Source of the DNA: Endomychus coccineus
Taxonomy: Eukaryota; Arthropoda; Insecta; Coleoptera; Endomychidae
Length of the DNA stretch: 64,000 nucleotides
Direction of reading: 5' to 3'
Assembly (NCBI GenBank): GCA_958510875.1
Contig: OY294067.1
Coordinates: 275,386,742-275,450,741 of the forward strand
Shown here: piece by piece, positions 27,301-33,540 of the stretch
How the letters are laid out: each line of letters opens with the position of its first letter
How positions within the stretch are numbered: position 1 is the stretch's first letter
Program-made: the position numbers and the translations under genes
The notes under the pieces: model-generated
What the model saw: the letters and a program-made list of their open reading frames with translations, nothing else
What the model was told of the DNA's origin: nothing
Database searches by the model: none

Positions 27301-30300
27301 TTTATCAGATAATGAAAATTAAGCCTTCAAAATAGGATCTGAAGGTTTTTTGGGTCGCTGAACACGAATTTTCCAGGAAAATACATTCAATGAACGGAAA
27401 ATCGGGTTAATATGTTAATTTTCACCCAAATTATCTCATTTTTCATGTGATTATCGTTTTATACATAATAGAAGTTTACAGTCGCGTATTTCGATCCGAA
27501 GTAGAAAAAACCAGGAAAATTTACGGAAAACTGTGGAAATTATCGATAGGACCCTATAGGGTTTTTTGGTCGCTGATTACGAATTTAATATTTAAAATGT
27601 TCGAAAATCATTTCCCGGAAAATGCTGGAAATTTTATAATGAATTCTCCTTTGTCGTTTTGATTCACCATATTAAGTTTTCGATGTCAATTTTGAATTGC
27701 TGATATTACAAGTAATGCCAAAAAAAATTTAGTTTGAAAATTTCTAAGAATCAAAGAAAATCTCAAGGAAAAACGTTATAACTCCATTGAAATGACCGTG
27801 CGATACGTCGTCGTAGGGTTATTTCTGGTCGCTGATAACGAATTTGAGATCGAAAGTGTTGGACAATAAAATTGATTTTGTAATTTAAAATCGACGTCGA
27901 AAACATAAACGTAAATCAACACGACACTCGAAAAAGCACATTCAAAGTGAAGGAGAATTCATGATAAAATCTCCCGTGTTTTTGTGGAAAATGATATTTT
28001 TTGTCATTTTCGATGTCAAATTCGACCAAAAATAACTCTACGATGACGTATCGCATGGTCATTTCAATGGAGTTATAATGTTTCTCCTTGGGATATTCGT
28101 TGAGTTTCCAGACATTTTCAGACAATATTTTTTTTTGGCATCACTTGTAATTTTGGCAATTCAAAATTGACATCAAAAACATAAACGTGAATCAACACGA
28201 CACTCAAAAAATTCCATTCAAAGGAAAGGAGAATTCTTAATAAAATTTTCGGCGTTTTTCCCCCCTATAGGGTCCTATCACACGATAATTTCAATAACGT
28301 GGAAAGATTTTCTTTTCAGGTTTTCCATAGTTTTCCTCAAATTTGCTACTGTCAACCCCTATTATGTAGAAAACGATAATCACGTGAAAAATGAGTCAAC
28401 ATAACCAAACTTCCCCGATTTCCCGTCCATTGAATGCATTTTCCGGGGAAATGACTTCGGATTCGTGTTTAGCGACCCAAAAAACTCTCTAGAACTCATT
28501 TTAAAGGCTTAATTTTTTTTTAAATTATCTTAAAATGGGTGTTGAGAATAGGGTTAATTTAGCGTATAGGGGCGAATGGGGGGAGATTGAAGTATCGGTC
28601 ATTAGTCATGAATGACCTTCATGGTCCATAGAACATCATTCCAAAAAAATTGCGATACGACCGTCTAGTAAATTTTTAGAAAGTGGGCCTATTTCCCCAG
28701 CTTATTGAATGAACTAATCGCTGTGAATTGCAACCAAACGTCTTATTTTTCAACTTTACTATCCTTGTTTTTTTATCAAATACTATACACAGCTTATCAT
28801 AATTGAATCTACCCTTCTCGGTTATTAAATTTTCCCCACCATTGGAGCACATACAAACCAATGTAAGGTTTTTCTTCGAAAGGTTCAAATTGGTACCTAC
28901 CGTTACTTTAGAACTAATTCAATCACAAGAACTTTTGAAGAAAAGTCAGTGATATTGATATATTATTTAACCAAGTGATAACATTATATTCCAAATGAAC
29001 ACTACACAGAATAAACACTGCAGAAAAATATGCTGTTATTGTAAAATTAAAAGGAAACACGACACGTTTCGCCACACAAGGGCTTTTTCGGGTGAACAAC
29101 GGTATTTTGGAATTTTTCTGCAGTGTATTATGCAGTGTAGACCAGTTCAATTCCTAAATCAAGTAATAACACGTTGCTTTTCTCATCACTATCACATTAT
29201 TTGTTTAAATATGCCCAACTCTCCCTTTTATTTACAATTTCAACAAAACTACGTCAAATAACTATGTTGGAAGTATCTAGAATATCACAGGAAAGGATGA
29301 TTGAAATTTGTGTTAACACAACCCAATTTATCGAAGGTGAACGATTCTAGCAATTTTTCATAGATTTAACAATCAAAATTTTATAATTCCTGCTAAAATC
29401 TGAATAGCTTTATTGAACGTTGCTGAAATAAGATGGCGAAAAAGGACTCTATTGGAATAATGCAAGGAATGTTGAGAACCGAGTGAAAATAGACGTTGGG
29501 TCAGTCACATTTTTAAAACAAGGGAGATAAGACAGTTTGTAAAAGTTTGTGGCTCATTTCGGTTTGTAACATAAGGTGAAATAGAGGCTGGTACCAGGGG
29601 CAATATTTTATGTAATTGAAGGTTTGTATAACAAAATCAGAAAGGATGCCAAAGTTTTTGATGAGATCAGATTAGATTAGGGGTGTTGTTCCTGCCGCGT
29701 TCTCAGAGAATTATTGTATCCCCCTCTCGATTCTGTTTCATATTAGTACGCCGGTGATCTTCCGATCCTTCAAGACTGAGATTATTCGTATCGGTGTTTC
29801 TTCTGCCTATCGCCAGAATCTATCCGTCACGTCATTCTCTAGGCGAAGTTTTCCCAAATGGTCGTATATTTTGCAATATCCCGTCATGTATCCTGTTATG
29901 CTATGATTCTTAGCTTATTTTTACTTCCCCTTATGCTTTCCAGAACGTGCTTTATTCAAAATTTATCCAGGATTTTTTGGAGTGTAGGTCATGGAAGAGA
30001 ACTCCTATGTTTGGTACAATGTTCTTCGTCTTCTGCTCTGAGGATTTCACATATTGTGTTCCTATACCGCAAGATTCCGGTTCAAACAGAGGCGTATCAG
30101 ATCGCTTGCGTGCAAAGGCATCGATCTGTCCGTTTCCTTCAATTCCTATATGTCTTGGAAAGGTGATTCTGTTCTGCACTCCTAAGATGTCCAGGTTGGT
30201 TTCGCAGATAGAGTCATCCTTGAGCAAAGAGTATTTGAGCTCAGCGGCTTTATGGCTTCTTGACTATCAGTCCTCCTTTATATCCTTTGTCCAGATTGAG

Positions 30301-31118
30301 TTGTGCACATCTGCATGGTCTTCATTTGCATTCCGCATTAAATATACTGGTTGTAAATATCTGGTTCTGGGCCCAAAGACTCCGGTCCTCGTACCTTCTC
30401 CTGTTCTGGATTCATCGGTATAACAAGAGATTCTCCTTCCTCCTATCCTGGCTGACCCTTCCTCTGTATTCACTCTTCTTTGATGTAGCTTCTTCTTTGA
30501 TCGGTCTCCAAAATTGAGATAATTCAAGGAGCGCAGAGAATCGTATCAAAATATTATTTTGAACATTCGACCTGTGATAGTTTCAATATAAGAGAACATA
30601 GTTTAGGGAGAATGATTCGCGAATTCAACGCTGGTTGTACGAGGGAGATTTTTCAGGTAATTGAAGGTGTCTTGAACTGCATCAGAAGAAAGATTGAAAC
30701 GTTTGCTTAACAATTGACAGGTTCCAAGGTGCATTGTGGTTTCAAATTTAAAAGAATTATTTATTTCTATCAATTTTAAGATTCTAAGTATAGTAATGTA
30801 CACTAAAATAGAAACTAGCCTGGTAAATGTTGCCAAAACAGTATTATTTATGAAAAATTGACTGGTAGATAATTTGATAGAGTTCTCTATTATTGAAGTC
30901 ATGAACATGTTTCTATCCTACCATATCTATATGAAAAACTCTACTCAAAGCTATACATATAATGAAGCAAATCAAACTGAATTAGTTCCTTCTAATTACC
31001 ATGCAATGCAGAAAACTAACAAAAACTAAGATCAGACTTACACATTCAATGGTTCTTTTTCAGCAATATCATTACTAAAATCTTGTTGGTCTTTTCCATT
31101 AGGAACCGTAGGATCCAT
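3098..31118 (-). CDS. ABCB1-like: ABCB full transporter (P-glycoprotein/MDR-like), 16 exons, 3' end outside window
   Basis: ATP-driven plasma-membrane exporter of lipophilic compounds (family knowledge). Coding exons, in transcript order: 31118-31042, 24510-24438, 20723-20424, 16698-16598, 14946-14775, 14696-14376, 11738-11514, 11463-11338, 10816-10442, 8898-8706, 8649-8570, 8473-8315, 6732-6628, 5937-5776, 5377-5174, 3339-3098. All junctions are GT-AG and keep one frame (2915 nt, about 971 codons). Order: cytosolic N-tail, TMD1 (residues ~50-390), NBD1 (~400-650) with Walker [10 protein letters not shown], signature LSGGQ, Walker [12 protein letters not shown] and switch AHRLS, a charged linker, then TMD2 to its last helices. 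NBD2 is absent; the reading stops at a donor inside VFK, so the gene should continue past base 1. Closest named relatives are likely insect Mdr49/Mdr65/ABCB1. Introns carry many transposons, yet no exon is broken. Confidence 0.95.
3600..3690 (+). mobile_element. Mariner-like transposase fragment, 5' part
   Basis: Plus-strand translation reads [18 protein letters not shown], the N-terminal region of mariner-type transposases just after the helix-turn-helix domains. An in-frame stop lies upstream. It appears to resume at about 4590 after an inserted LINE fragment. Confidence 0.65.
3700..4580 (-). mobile_element. Decayed LINE RNase H fragment inserted in mariner
   Basis: The minus strand shows an RNase H-like SDSQAAITL segment followed by [16 protein letters not shown], the two typical landmarks of RNase H domains in I-group/jockey-type non-LTR retrotransposons. 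Stops and frameshifts interrupt it. It sits between two halves of a mariner-like sequence, so it inserted later. Confidence 0.65.
4590..5060 (+). mobile_element. Mariner-like transposase fragment, 3' part
   Basis: Plus-strand frames give [15 protein letters not shown] (linker region), [21 protein letters not shown] (catalytic core start) and, after a frame change, [20 protein letters not shown] (near the third catalytic residue). Order and strand match the fragment at 3600-3690. Not functional. Confidence 0.65.
5174..5377 (-). CDS. ABCB exon 15 (TM9-TM10)
   Basis: 68 codons. Hydrophobic helices around [15 protein letters not shown] and [19 protein letters not shown], then [11 protein letters not shown]. 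Phase 0 at both ends. Confidence 0.94.
5776..5937 (-). CDS. ABCB exon 14 (third intracellular loop)
   Basis: 54 codons with the MDR landmark [20 protein letters not shown] and [14 protein letters not shown]. Donor GTGAGT at 5775. Confidence 0.94.
6185..6559. mobile_element. ~375-bp MITE with TTAA target and terminal inverted repeats
   Basis: It begins TTAAGACGGACTGAGTGAG and ends CTCACTCCGTCTTAA, so imperfect inverted ends are bounded by TTAA on both sides, as in piggyBac-type insertions. The interior repeats a TTCGTTC-CTT-GCT-AC-CCGTCTT block near each end and is GC-richer than its surroundings. No coding sequence. It lies in the ABCB intron between exons 13 and 14. Confidence 0.65.
6628..6732 (-). 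CDS. ABCB exon 13 (TM8 region)
   Basis: 35 codons, starts [20 protein letters not shown] and enters a hydrophobic helix ending SGIAYLAQ at a GTAACT donor. Confidence 0.92.
6817..7170 (+). mobile_element. DDE transposase C-terminal remnant (Tc1/mariner superfamily)
   Basis: Plus-strand frame reads [20 protein letters not shown] then a stretch ending [15 protein letters not shown], resembling the D(L/T)PLDFFLWG...VY.. ending of insect DDE transposases. A frame change follows. The rest of the element is missing. Confidence 0.6.
7195..7765 (-). pseudogene. Mariner transposase, 5'-truncated and frameshifted
   Basis: Minus-strand ORF starting near 7749 reads [40 protein letters not shown] and [18 protein letters not shown]. 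These are the first two catalytic regions of mariner transposases; the usual HQDNAPAH is altered to HQDYTTVH. The C-terminal third shifts frame (remnant of a PPYSPDL-like motif near 7400). HTH domains and ITRs are missing. It lies in the ABCB intron between exons 12 and 13. Confidence 0.88.
7766..8310. other. ABCB intron, no further feature
   Basis: AT-rich intron between exons 12 and 13. I see no coding sequence, RNA gene or clear repeat structure. Confidence 0.5.
8315..8473 (-). CDS. ABCB exon 12 (linker end, TM7)
   Basis: It encodes a short linker then [20 protein letters not shown] and [14 protein letters not shown], the first TMD2 helix. The acceptor is the AG at 8475-8474: the AG 13 codons upstream would bring in a stop in the required frame. 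Confidence 0.9.
8570..8649 (-). CDS. ABCB exon 11 (linker between halves)
   Basis: Short linker exon with many charged residues ([20 protein letters not shown]). Its 80 nt plus one carried base restores phase 0. RxDS is a possible kinase site by analogy with P-glycoprotein linkers (inference). Confidence 0.8.
8706..8898 (-). CDS. ABCB exon 10 (H-loop, end of NBD1)
   Basis: It contains [21 protein letters not shown] with the switch histidine, then [20 protein letters not shown], the normal NBD1 C-terminus. 193 nt, leaves phase 1. Confidence 0.95.
8940..10400. other. ABCB intron 9 with decayed repeats
   Basis: It holds T-rich low-complexity DNA (9230-9260), a short TA run (9370) and two related blocks at about 9890-9965 and 10090-10150 sharing TTATTTTGAATAAAAAT and TTTTTTGGTGTCAA. 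These are probably an old unclassified repeat. Confidence 0.45.
10442..10816 (-). CDS. ABCB exon 9 (Q-loop, signature, Walker B)
   Basis: 125 codons. It holds the Q-loop ([14 protein letters not shown]), signature [16 protein letters not shown], Walker [12 protein letters not shown] with catalytic Glu, and D-loop. All catalytic positions of NBD1 look intact. Confidence 0.97.
11338..11463 (-). CDS. ABCB exon 8 (Walker A of NBD1)
   Basis: 42 codons. Contains [23 protein letters not shown]: the P-loop lysine that binds ATP phosphates is intact. Phase 0 at both ends. Confidence 0.96.
11514..11738 (-). CDS. ABCB exon 7 (TM6 and start of NBD1)
   Basis: 75 codons. TM6 ([17 protein letters not shown]...), then [12 protein letters not shown] and the A-loop sequence [14 protein letters not shown], whose Tyr stacks on adenine in this family. 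Confidence 0.94.
12049..13574. mobile_element. Foldback-type element with arrayed inverted arms
   Basis: The ends are inverted copies (TAGTGGCTTTTGTGAGTCGG at 12049; its partner ends at 13574 with one mismatch). Inside each arm is an array of ~142-bp units carrying TTTCGAGGATGCTGAACACGA, CCAAAGTACCGG and a GGGGTGAAACTC block: about 3 units in the left arm (12110-12510) and about 5 in the right (12870-13510), in opposite orientation. The core (12515-12850) is single-copy and non-coding. CAT flanks both ends, a possible 3-bp target duplication. The design matches the Foldback/Galileo type. It sits in the ABCB intron between exons 6 and 7. Confidence 0.85.
13575..14375. other. ABCB intron 6, no recognised gene
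   Basis: AT-rich. A short GC patch at 13935-13975 (CCCGGCCGGCAGAAT...) looks like a fragment of an old repeat. No coding signal. Confidence 0.4.
14376..14696 (-). CDS. ABCB exon 6 (second intracellular loop, TM5)
   Basis: 107 codons, phase 0. It contains the [17 protein letters not shown] motif of the second intracellular loop, which contacts the opposite NBD in MDR proteins, followed by TM5 and the extracellular turn. Ends GVMVA at a GTAAG donor. Confidence 0.94.
14775..14946 (-). CDS. ABCB exon 5 (TM3-TM4)
   Basis: It begins [14 protein letters not shown] and carries two hydrophobic segments ([20 protein letters not shown] and [20 protein letters not shown]). 172 nt restores phase 0 after exon 4. 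Confidence 0.93.
15340..15668. repeat. Inverted repeat (~130-bp arms) enclosing a tRNA-like sequence
   Basis: The left arm 15342-15485 and right arm ~15535-15668 are inverted copies with a few mismatches and small indels (shared GAATTATGAAGATAACTTAG, AACGTAAAACATGGAACCATAGG). Both arms include the 3' half of a tRNA-like sequence; only the central ~50 bp is single-copy. A short hairpin (TGTGGCC-AATAA-GGCCACA) follows at 15661. It lies in the ABCB intron between exons 4 and 5. Confidence 0.85.
15487..15565 (+). tRNA. tRNA-like sequence, probable pseudogene or mobile tRNA-derived unit
   Basis: The 5' GGAACCA pairs perfectly with 3' TGGTTCC, followed by A as discriminator. The A-box-like GTGGTGTAATTGGTATACAC and B box GGTTCGAATCTC are present. 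An anticodon arm can be drawn with one mismatch (CTGTA/TCCAG) and loop CTAGACA. Three extra bases lie between the T stem and the acceptor stem, and the anticodon (AGA if the loop is right) would be serine, which needs a long variable arm that is missing. So it is probably not a functional tRNA. The left arm carries a perfect B box on the minus strand. Confidence 0.45.
15669..16590. other. ABCB intron 4, no recognised feature
   Basis: AT-rich intronic sequence without coding signal, RNA gene or clear repeat. Confidence 0.4.
16598..16698 (-). CDS. ABCB exon 4 (first intracellular loop)
   Basis: It encodes [21 protein letters not shown] followed by the GDFATTFTE stretch, the coupling-helix region of TMD1 conserved across MDR proteins. 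101 nt, leaves phase 2. Confidence 0.93.
16900..19720 (+). mobile_element. Decayed LINE with RT and RNase H (I-group-like)
   Basis: Plus-strand frames, broken by many stops, show RT pieces (YRPIAP...SKVMEKAI at ~17200; [21 protein letters not shown] near 17510, where FADD has become FAHD) and, further on, RNase H ([15 protein letters not shown] at ~18860; [20 protein letters not shown] at ~19110). Near 19310 comes a cysteine-containing C-terminal region. RT before RNase H on one strand is the order of I-group non-LTR elements. Lies in the ABCB intron between exons 3 and 4. Confidence 0.8.
20424..20723 (-). CDS. ABCB exon 3 (TM1-TM2)
   Basis: Exactly 100 codons, phase 0 both ends. It starts [10 protein letters not shown] and includes TM1 ([20 protein letters not shown]), the first extracellular loop and TM2, ending YSGLRQ at a GTGAGT donor. 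The loop has no NxS/T sequon that I can see. Confidence 0.93.
20976..22545 (-). mobile_element. 5'-truncated LINE (jockey/CR1-like RT) with (TTAC)n tail
   Basis: Minus strand 22516-21121 encodes a nearly open reverse transcriptase: fingers ([20 protein letters not shown]), [16 protein letters not shown] (motif A), [20 protein letters not shown] (motif B) and ILFADDSTV (catalytic FADD), then the thumb and the conserved C-terminal FNKLPSDLR...FK. The frame breaks once near 21800-21835, where a short sequence (CCGGAAAACCATT) is directly repeated. The 3' end is a TTAC repeat (20980-21000). Low decay suggests recent insertion. In the ABCB intron between exons 2 and 3. Confidence 0.92.
22845..23320 (-). 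mobile_element. LINE C-terminal RT fragment (jockey-like)
   Basis: Minus-strand frames read [16 protein letters not shown] and then [17 protein letters not shown]...[10 protein letters not shown]...[22 protein letters not shown], the thumb/C-terminal region of jockey-type RTs. Two frames are needed, so it is broken. Confidence 0.82.
23460..24010 (-). mobile_element. LINE RNase H fragment
   Basis: Minus strand shows [20 protein letters not shown] (RNase H start; DGS changed to DGT), then in another frame [20 protein letters not shown] (final RNase H block). Degenerate. Confidence 0.75.
24070..24310 (-). mobile_element. Second LINE RNase H fragment
   Basis: Minus-strand translation near 24300-24190 gives a stretch like [21 protein letters not shown], the terminal RNase H motif with HSGVEGNE slightly altered. 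No intact frame; lies 120 bp from ABCB exon 2. Confidence 0.65.
24438..24510 (-). CDS. ABCB exon 2 (cytosolic tail to elbow helix)
   Basis: AG acceptor at 24512-24511 and GTGAGT donor at 24437. It encodes a lysine-rich stretch ending in PSIPYYKL, the usual lead-in to the first elbow helix of ABCB proteins. Residues about 26-50. Confidence 0.88.
24923..26190 (+). mobile_element. hAT transposon, internally deleted, with 8-bp TSD
   Basis: The ends are perfect inverted repeats (TAGGGATTGCAATCCGG at 24923, its complement ending at 26190). They are flanked by GCCATGAT (24915-24922) and GTCATGAT (26191-26198), an 8-bp target duplication with one change. Subterminal regions repeat GGATCCGG-like words. 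Inside on the plus strand are hAT transposase pieces: [20 protein letters not shown]...[16 protein letters not shown] at 25350-25460, a lysine-rich stretch at 25640, and an [19 protein letters not shown] segment to 25970 that stops before the HATC dimerisation motif. Defective. In ABCB intron 1. Confidence 0.9.
26200..27110. other. ABCB intron 1, no recognised feature
   Basis: AT-rich, low coding potential; I see no gene, RNA or repeat boundary here. Confidence 0.4.
27115..28706. mobile_element. 1.6-kb imperfect palindrome (foldback MITE-like)
   Basis: The two halves (27115-27900 and 27945-28706) are diverged inverted copies. Outer ends share CTTTCTAAAAATTTACTAGACCG and TGTTCTATGGTCCATGAAGG; inner parts share CGATGTCAATTTTGAATTGC and GAAAACATAAACGT blocks. 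Each half carries GGTCGCTGA-(A/T)-(A/C/T)-ACGAAT at ~27350, 27555 and 27825 or its complement at ~28460. No coding sequence. In ABCB intron 1. Confidence 0.8.
28707..29690. other. ABCB intron 1, no recognised feature
   Basis: AT-rich with no supported gene. Around 29520-29640 a GTAATTGAAGGT phrase recurs at 30655, suggesting an old repeat. Confidence 0.4.
29690..30540 (-). mobile_element. LINE RNase H fragment
   Basis: Minus strand from 30470 reads [25 protein letters not shown] (RNase H start; usual DGS altered to DES) and, in another frame near 30170, [21 protein letters not shown] (final RNase H block). Broken by frameshifts. In ABCB intron 1, about 0.5 kb from exon 1. Confidence 0.75.
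31042..31118 (-). CDS. ABCB exon 1 (start codon, N-terminal tail)
   Basis: ATG at 31118 begins a hydrophilic tail (MDPTVPNG...). The exon ends at GT|GTAAGT, phase 2. It was chosen as first coding exon because joining it to 24510 restores frame, and no upstream in-frame Met is seen before a plausible 5' UTR. The acidic/lysine-rich tail is poorly conserved in the family, so the start rests on splicing logic. Confidence 0.8.
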
Positions 31119-31870
31119 AACAAACACACTTATCCAGAGACGGTTAAGTCACAAAAACGAAATAGATCGTTTGTTTATTGTCTCGAAATGTAGTCAAATG
31201 GAACAATTTAAACACCATAATTTACCAGGATCATTTGCTGCAAGTTCAATAATAAGCCTTGACTCCGAATAAGAATAAACTGTATTGATGAAATGTATTG
31301 AATAGTTGTAATCAAGTTGATGAGGTTTAATAGAACATACTTGATTTCTAGTTGAAATCAATTTGAAACGTTTTGTAATAGTTTATTTATTCGCGAAATA
31401 CTTATCGCTAACTGTTAAAATAACAATGCAAGCGATTTATAATATGAATCACATTAATTAATTCGTAGTCATCTTGCAGTAATAAGGTATTTGGCATATA
31501 CTCATATAATATAACAAACCGACGTCTGAATAATTATTAGAAGCAGACGTAACTGATTGGCATGCTATTTTCGTTGTAACTGTTCAACGCGTGTTACCAC
31601 TCAAATATAAAATGTTCTAGGTAATACCTACTTACAAATAATTGCTTTACTGACCTTAAAATCTTCACGGTAAATGTAATAGTCTCTAGATGACTAGATT
31701 CTTACGTAATTTTAGCATAATTTATTTTTAAATTTATATAAAATACTCTTTCAACTCAATGCGTTTGGAAAACGTATTTTTGTTTGCCTATATTTACCTG
31801 CAGTCTGAATATCAGAAATATTAATCCAGAAATACATAGTCCAGTAAATAAGCCGAAAAAAAGTGCCAAA
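31119..31870. other. Probable ABCB 5' flank / 5' UTR
   Basis: Sequence upstream of the ABCB start codon. It is AT-rich; I cannot place a TATA box, initiator or 5' non-coding exon with confidence. Confidence 0.35.
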
Positions 31871-31879
31871 AGTCTAAAA

Positions 31880-32430
31880 GGGGGGAAGTAGCTCGGATTT
31901 GAAAAATGCTTTTCGCATCGTGTTCAGGAGTATTCATTACACTTAGCCCGTTTGCGGGCGACCAAAATGACGGAGTTAGGAGCGGTTGAAGCCCCCCGAA
32001 TTGCCCTCGAAATTAGGTTTTCGAGGTACCTGATTACGAATCTGAGGTAAATTCAAAATGGCGGACCGGAAGTATAGTCATTTTCTCATGAAAATCCTGT
32101 TTTTTTCTAGTTTTTGGGCTGAAAATGGGTACTTGGTTTTTTTTAGGTCGTTGATTACAAATCAGAGGTCTTATTAACATATATCATAAAACATATAGAG
32201 TAAAATTGTATCGAACTTGAAACACACGTGAGTTTTAGGATAGAGTAGGCTATTATTTTTCATGGGTCTTGTTACAATCCTACTTGTAAGAAGTGAAAAC
32301 AAATTTTCCAACGTCAGCAAAAATGAAAAGAAAATCAGGATTTTCATGAGAAAATGACTCTACTTCCGCTCCGCCATTTTGAATTTACCTAATTAGCTCT
32401 CAGATTCGTTATCAGCGACCTCAAAAATTC
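31880..32430. mobile_element. Foldback MITE-like inverted repeat
   Basis: Inverted arms at about 32030-32110 and 32325-32415 share ACGAATCTGAG, AATTCAAAATGGCGG and TCATTTTCTCATGAAAATCCTG. The left flank includes ATCGTGTTCAGGA at ~31918, and the right arm includes GATTCGTTATCAGCGACC, a form of the motif found in the other foldback elements. Non-coding. Confidence 0.7.
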
Positions 32431-32454
32431 AGGAGTATATATTTTCAAGGCAAA

Positions 32455-33295
32455 ATGTTCATTCTAAATTTTTTTATGGGAAATAGCTCGACTTCACAAG
32501 TATTGGCAATGAAAAGAACAATACAGCGTACACGAGGAAGAAAAGGAGGCATGCCTGCAAACCCTAATTCTCTGCTTGAGTTAATAATTCCAGAAGCGTA
32601 TGAACAGACAAGCAGTGGTGAGCAATTTTGGTCCGTCGGAAGATCGCATGTTATTGTTTACGACAAGGAAAAACTTAGAATACATGATGGAGTGCGAACA
32701 TTGGTATGCAGATGGAACATTCTCGACATCTCCAAATATGTTTAGCCAACTTCAAACAATTCATGGTGCAAAACGTTCGAACACAATTCCAACAGTTCAC
32801 GCTTTGCTGACAAATGGAACAGAAGATACATATGGACGACTATATGCTGCATTAAAAACTTTGAAACCAGAACTTCAACCAACATCGGTATTGATGGATT
32901 TTGAAAAGGCAGCCATGAATGCCGTGCAAAGTGAATTTCCTAGTGTACAAATACGTGGGTGTTTTTTTCACTTCAGCAAGTGTATCTGGAGGAAGACCCA
33001 GAGTAATGGATTGCAGAGACAATATGTTGAGGAATCAGAATTTTATACAAGCTTGAGACTTCTTGCAGCTTATGTTCCCAAAGATGAAGTAGATAATGCT
33101 TTTGGAGCATCATTAGAAAGTGAATTCTACACTGTGAGTGAACAACTATTGGCCGATTTGATATATTATTTTGAGGATACATGGATTGAAAGATTGGACA
33201 GAAGAGGAAGAAGGCGTTCGGCAAAATTTCCAATTGGTGTTTGGAATTGTTATGCTGCAGGCAGAGAGGAAACAGCTAAAACAATGGAGTAGAAA
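32455..33295 (+). pseudogene. MULE-type transposase (FLYWCH/MULE family), one frameshift
   Basis: One frame (32503-32635) gives MKRTIQRTRGRKGGMPANPNSL...IIPEAYEQTSSGEQF; after a +1 shift the second (32600-33292) continues ILLFTTRKNLEY-like sequence, then HWYADGTFSTSPNMFSQLQTIHG and VLMDFEKAAMNAVQSEFPSV, GCFFHFSKCIWRK. The DGTF and DFEKA acidic residues and the CFFHF block are the conserved core of MULE (Mutator-like) transposases in animals. The N-terminal FLYWCH zinc finger and TIRs were not found, and the ORF stops at 33292. The core is open over 230 codons, so decay is recent or selection acted (inference). Confidence 0.85.
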
Positions 33296-33414
33296 GTTGG
33301 CACAATAGCTTCAGTTCAATTGTTTCCGCTGTACACCCCAATATTTGAAAATTTATTAGATCTTTGCAAAAGGAGGAGTTACTATCAATAATATTGATTT
33401 TTCGATAAATTCCT

Positions 33415-33540
33415 TGCACGATAGATTGTCGTTGCAATGAATTGTCTCTCGAGAAATTGTCATGCGACGAGTTGTCGGCTTAGAGTTGTCGTGTGATGCA
33501 TTGTTTTACTATGAATTGACGGGACAACATTGCCAGCATG
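33415..33540. repeat. 14-15-bp degenerate periodic repeat
   Basis: The word (A/G)(A/G)TTGTC returns about every 14-15 bp for eight or so steps (AGATTGTCG, GAATTGTCT, AAATTGTCA, GAGTTGTCG, GAGTTGTCG, GCATTGTTT, GAATTGACG). It follows the MULE ORF by ~120 bp and may be the subterminal region of the same element (inference). Confidence 0.6.
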
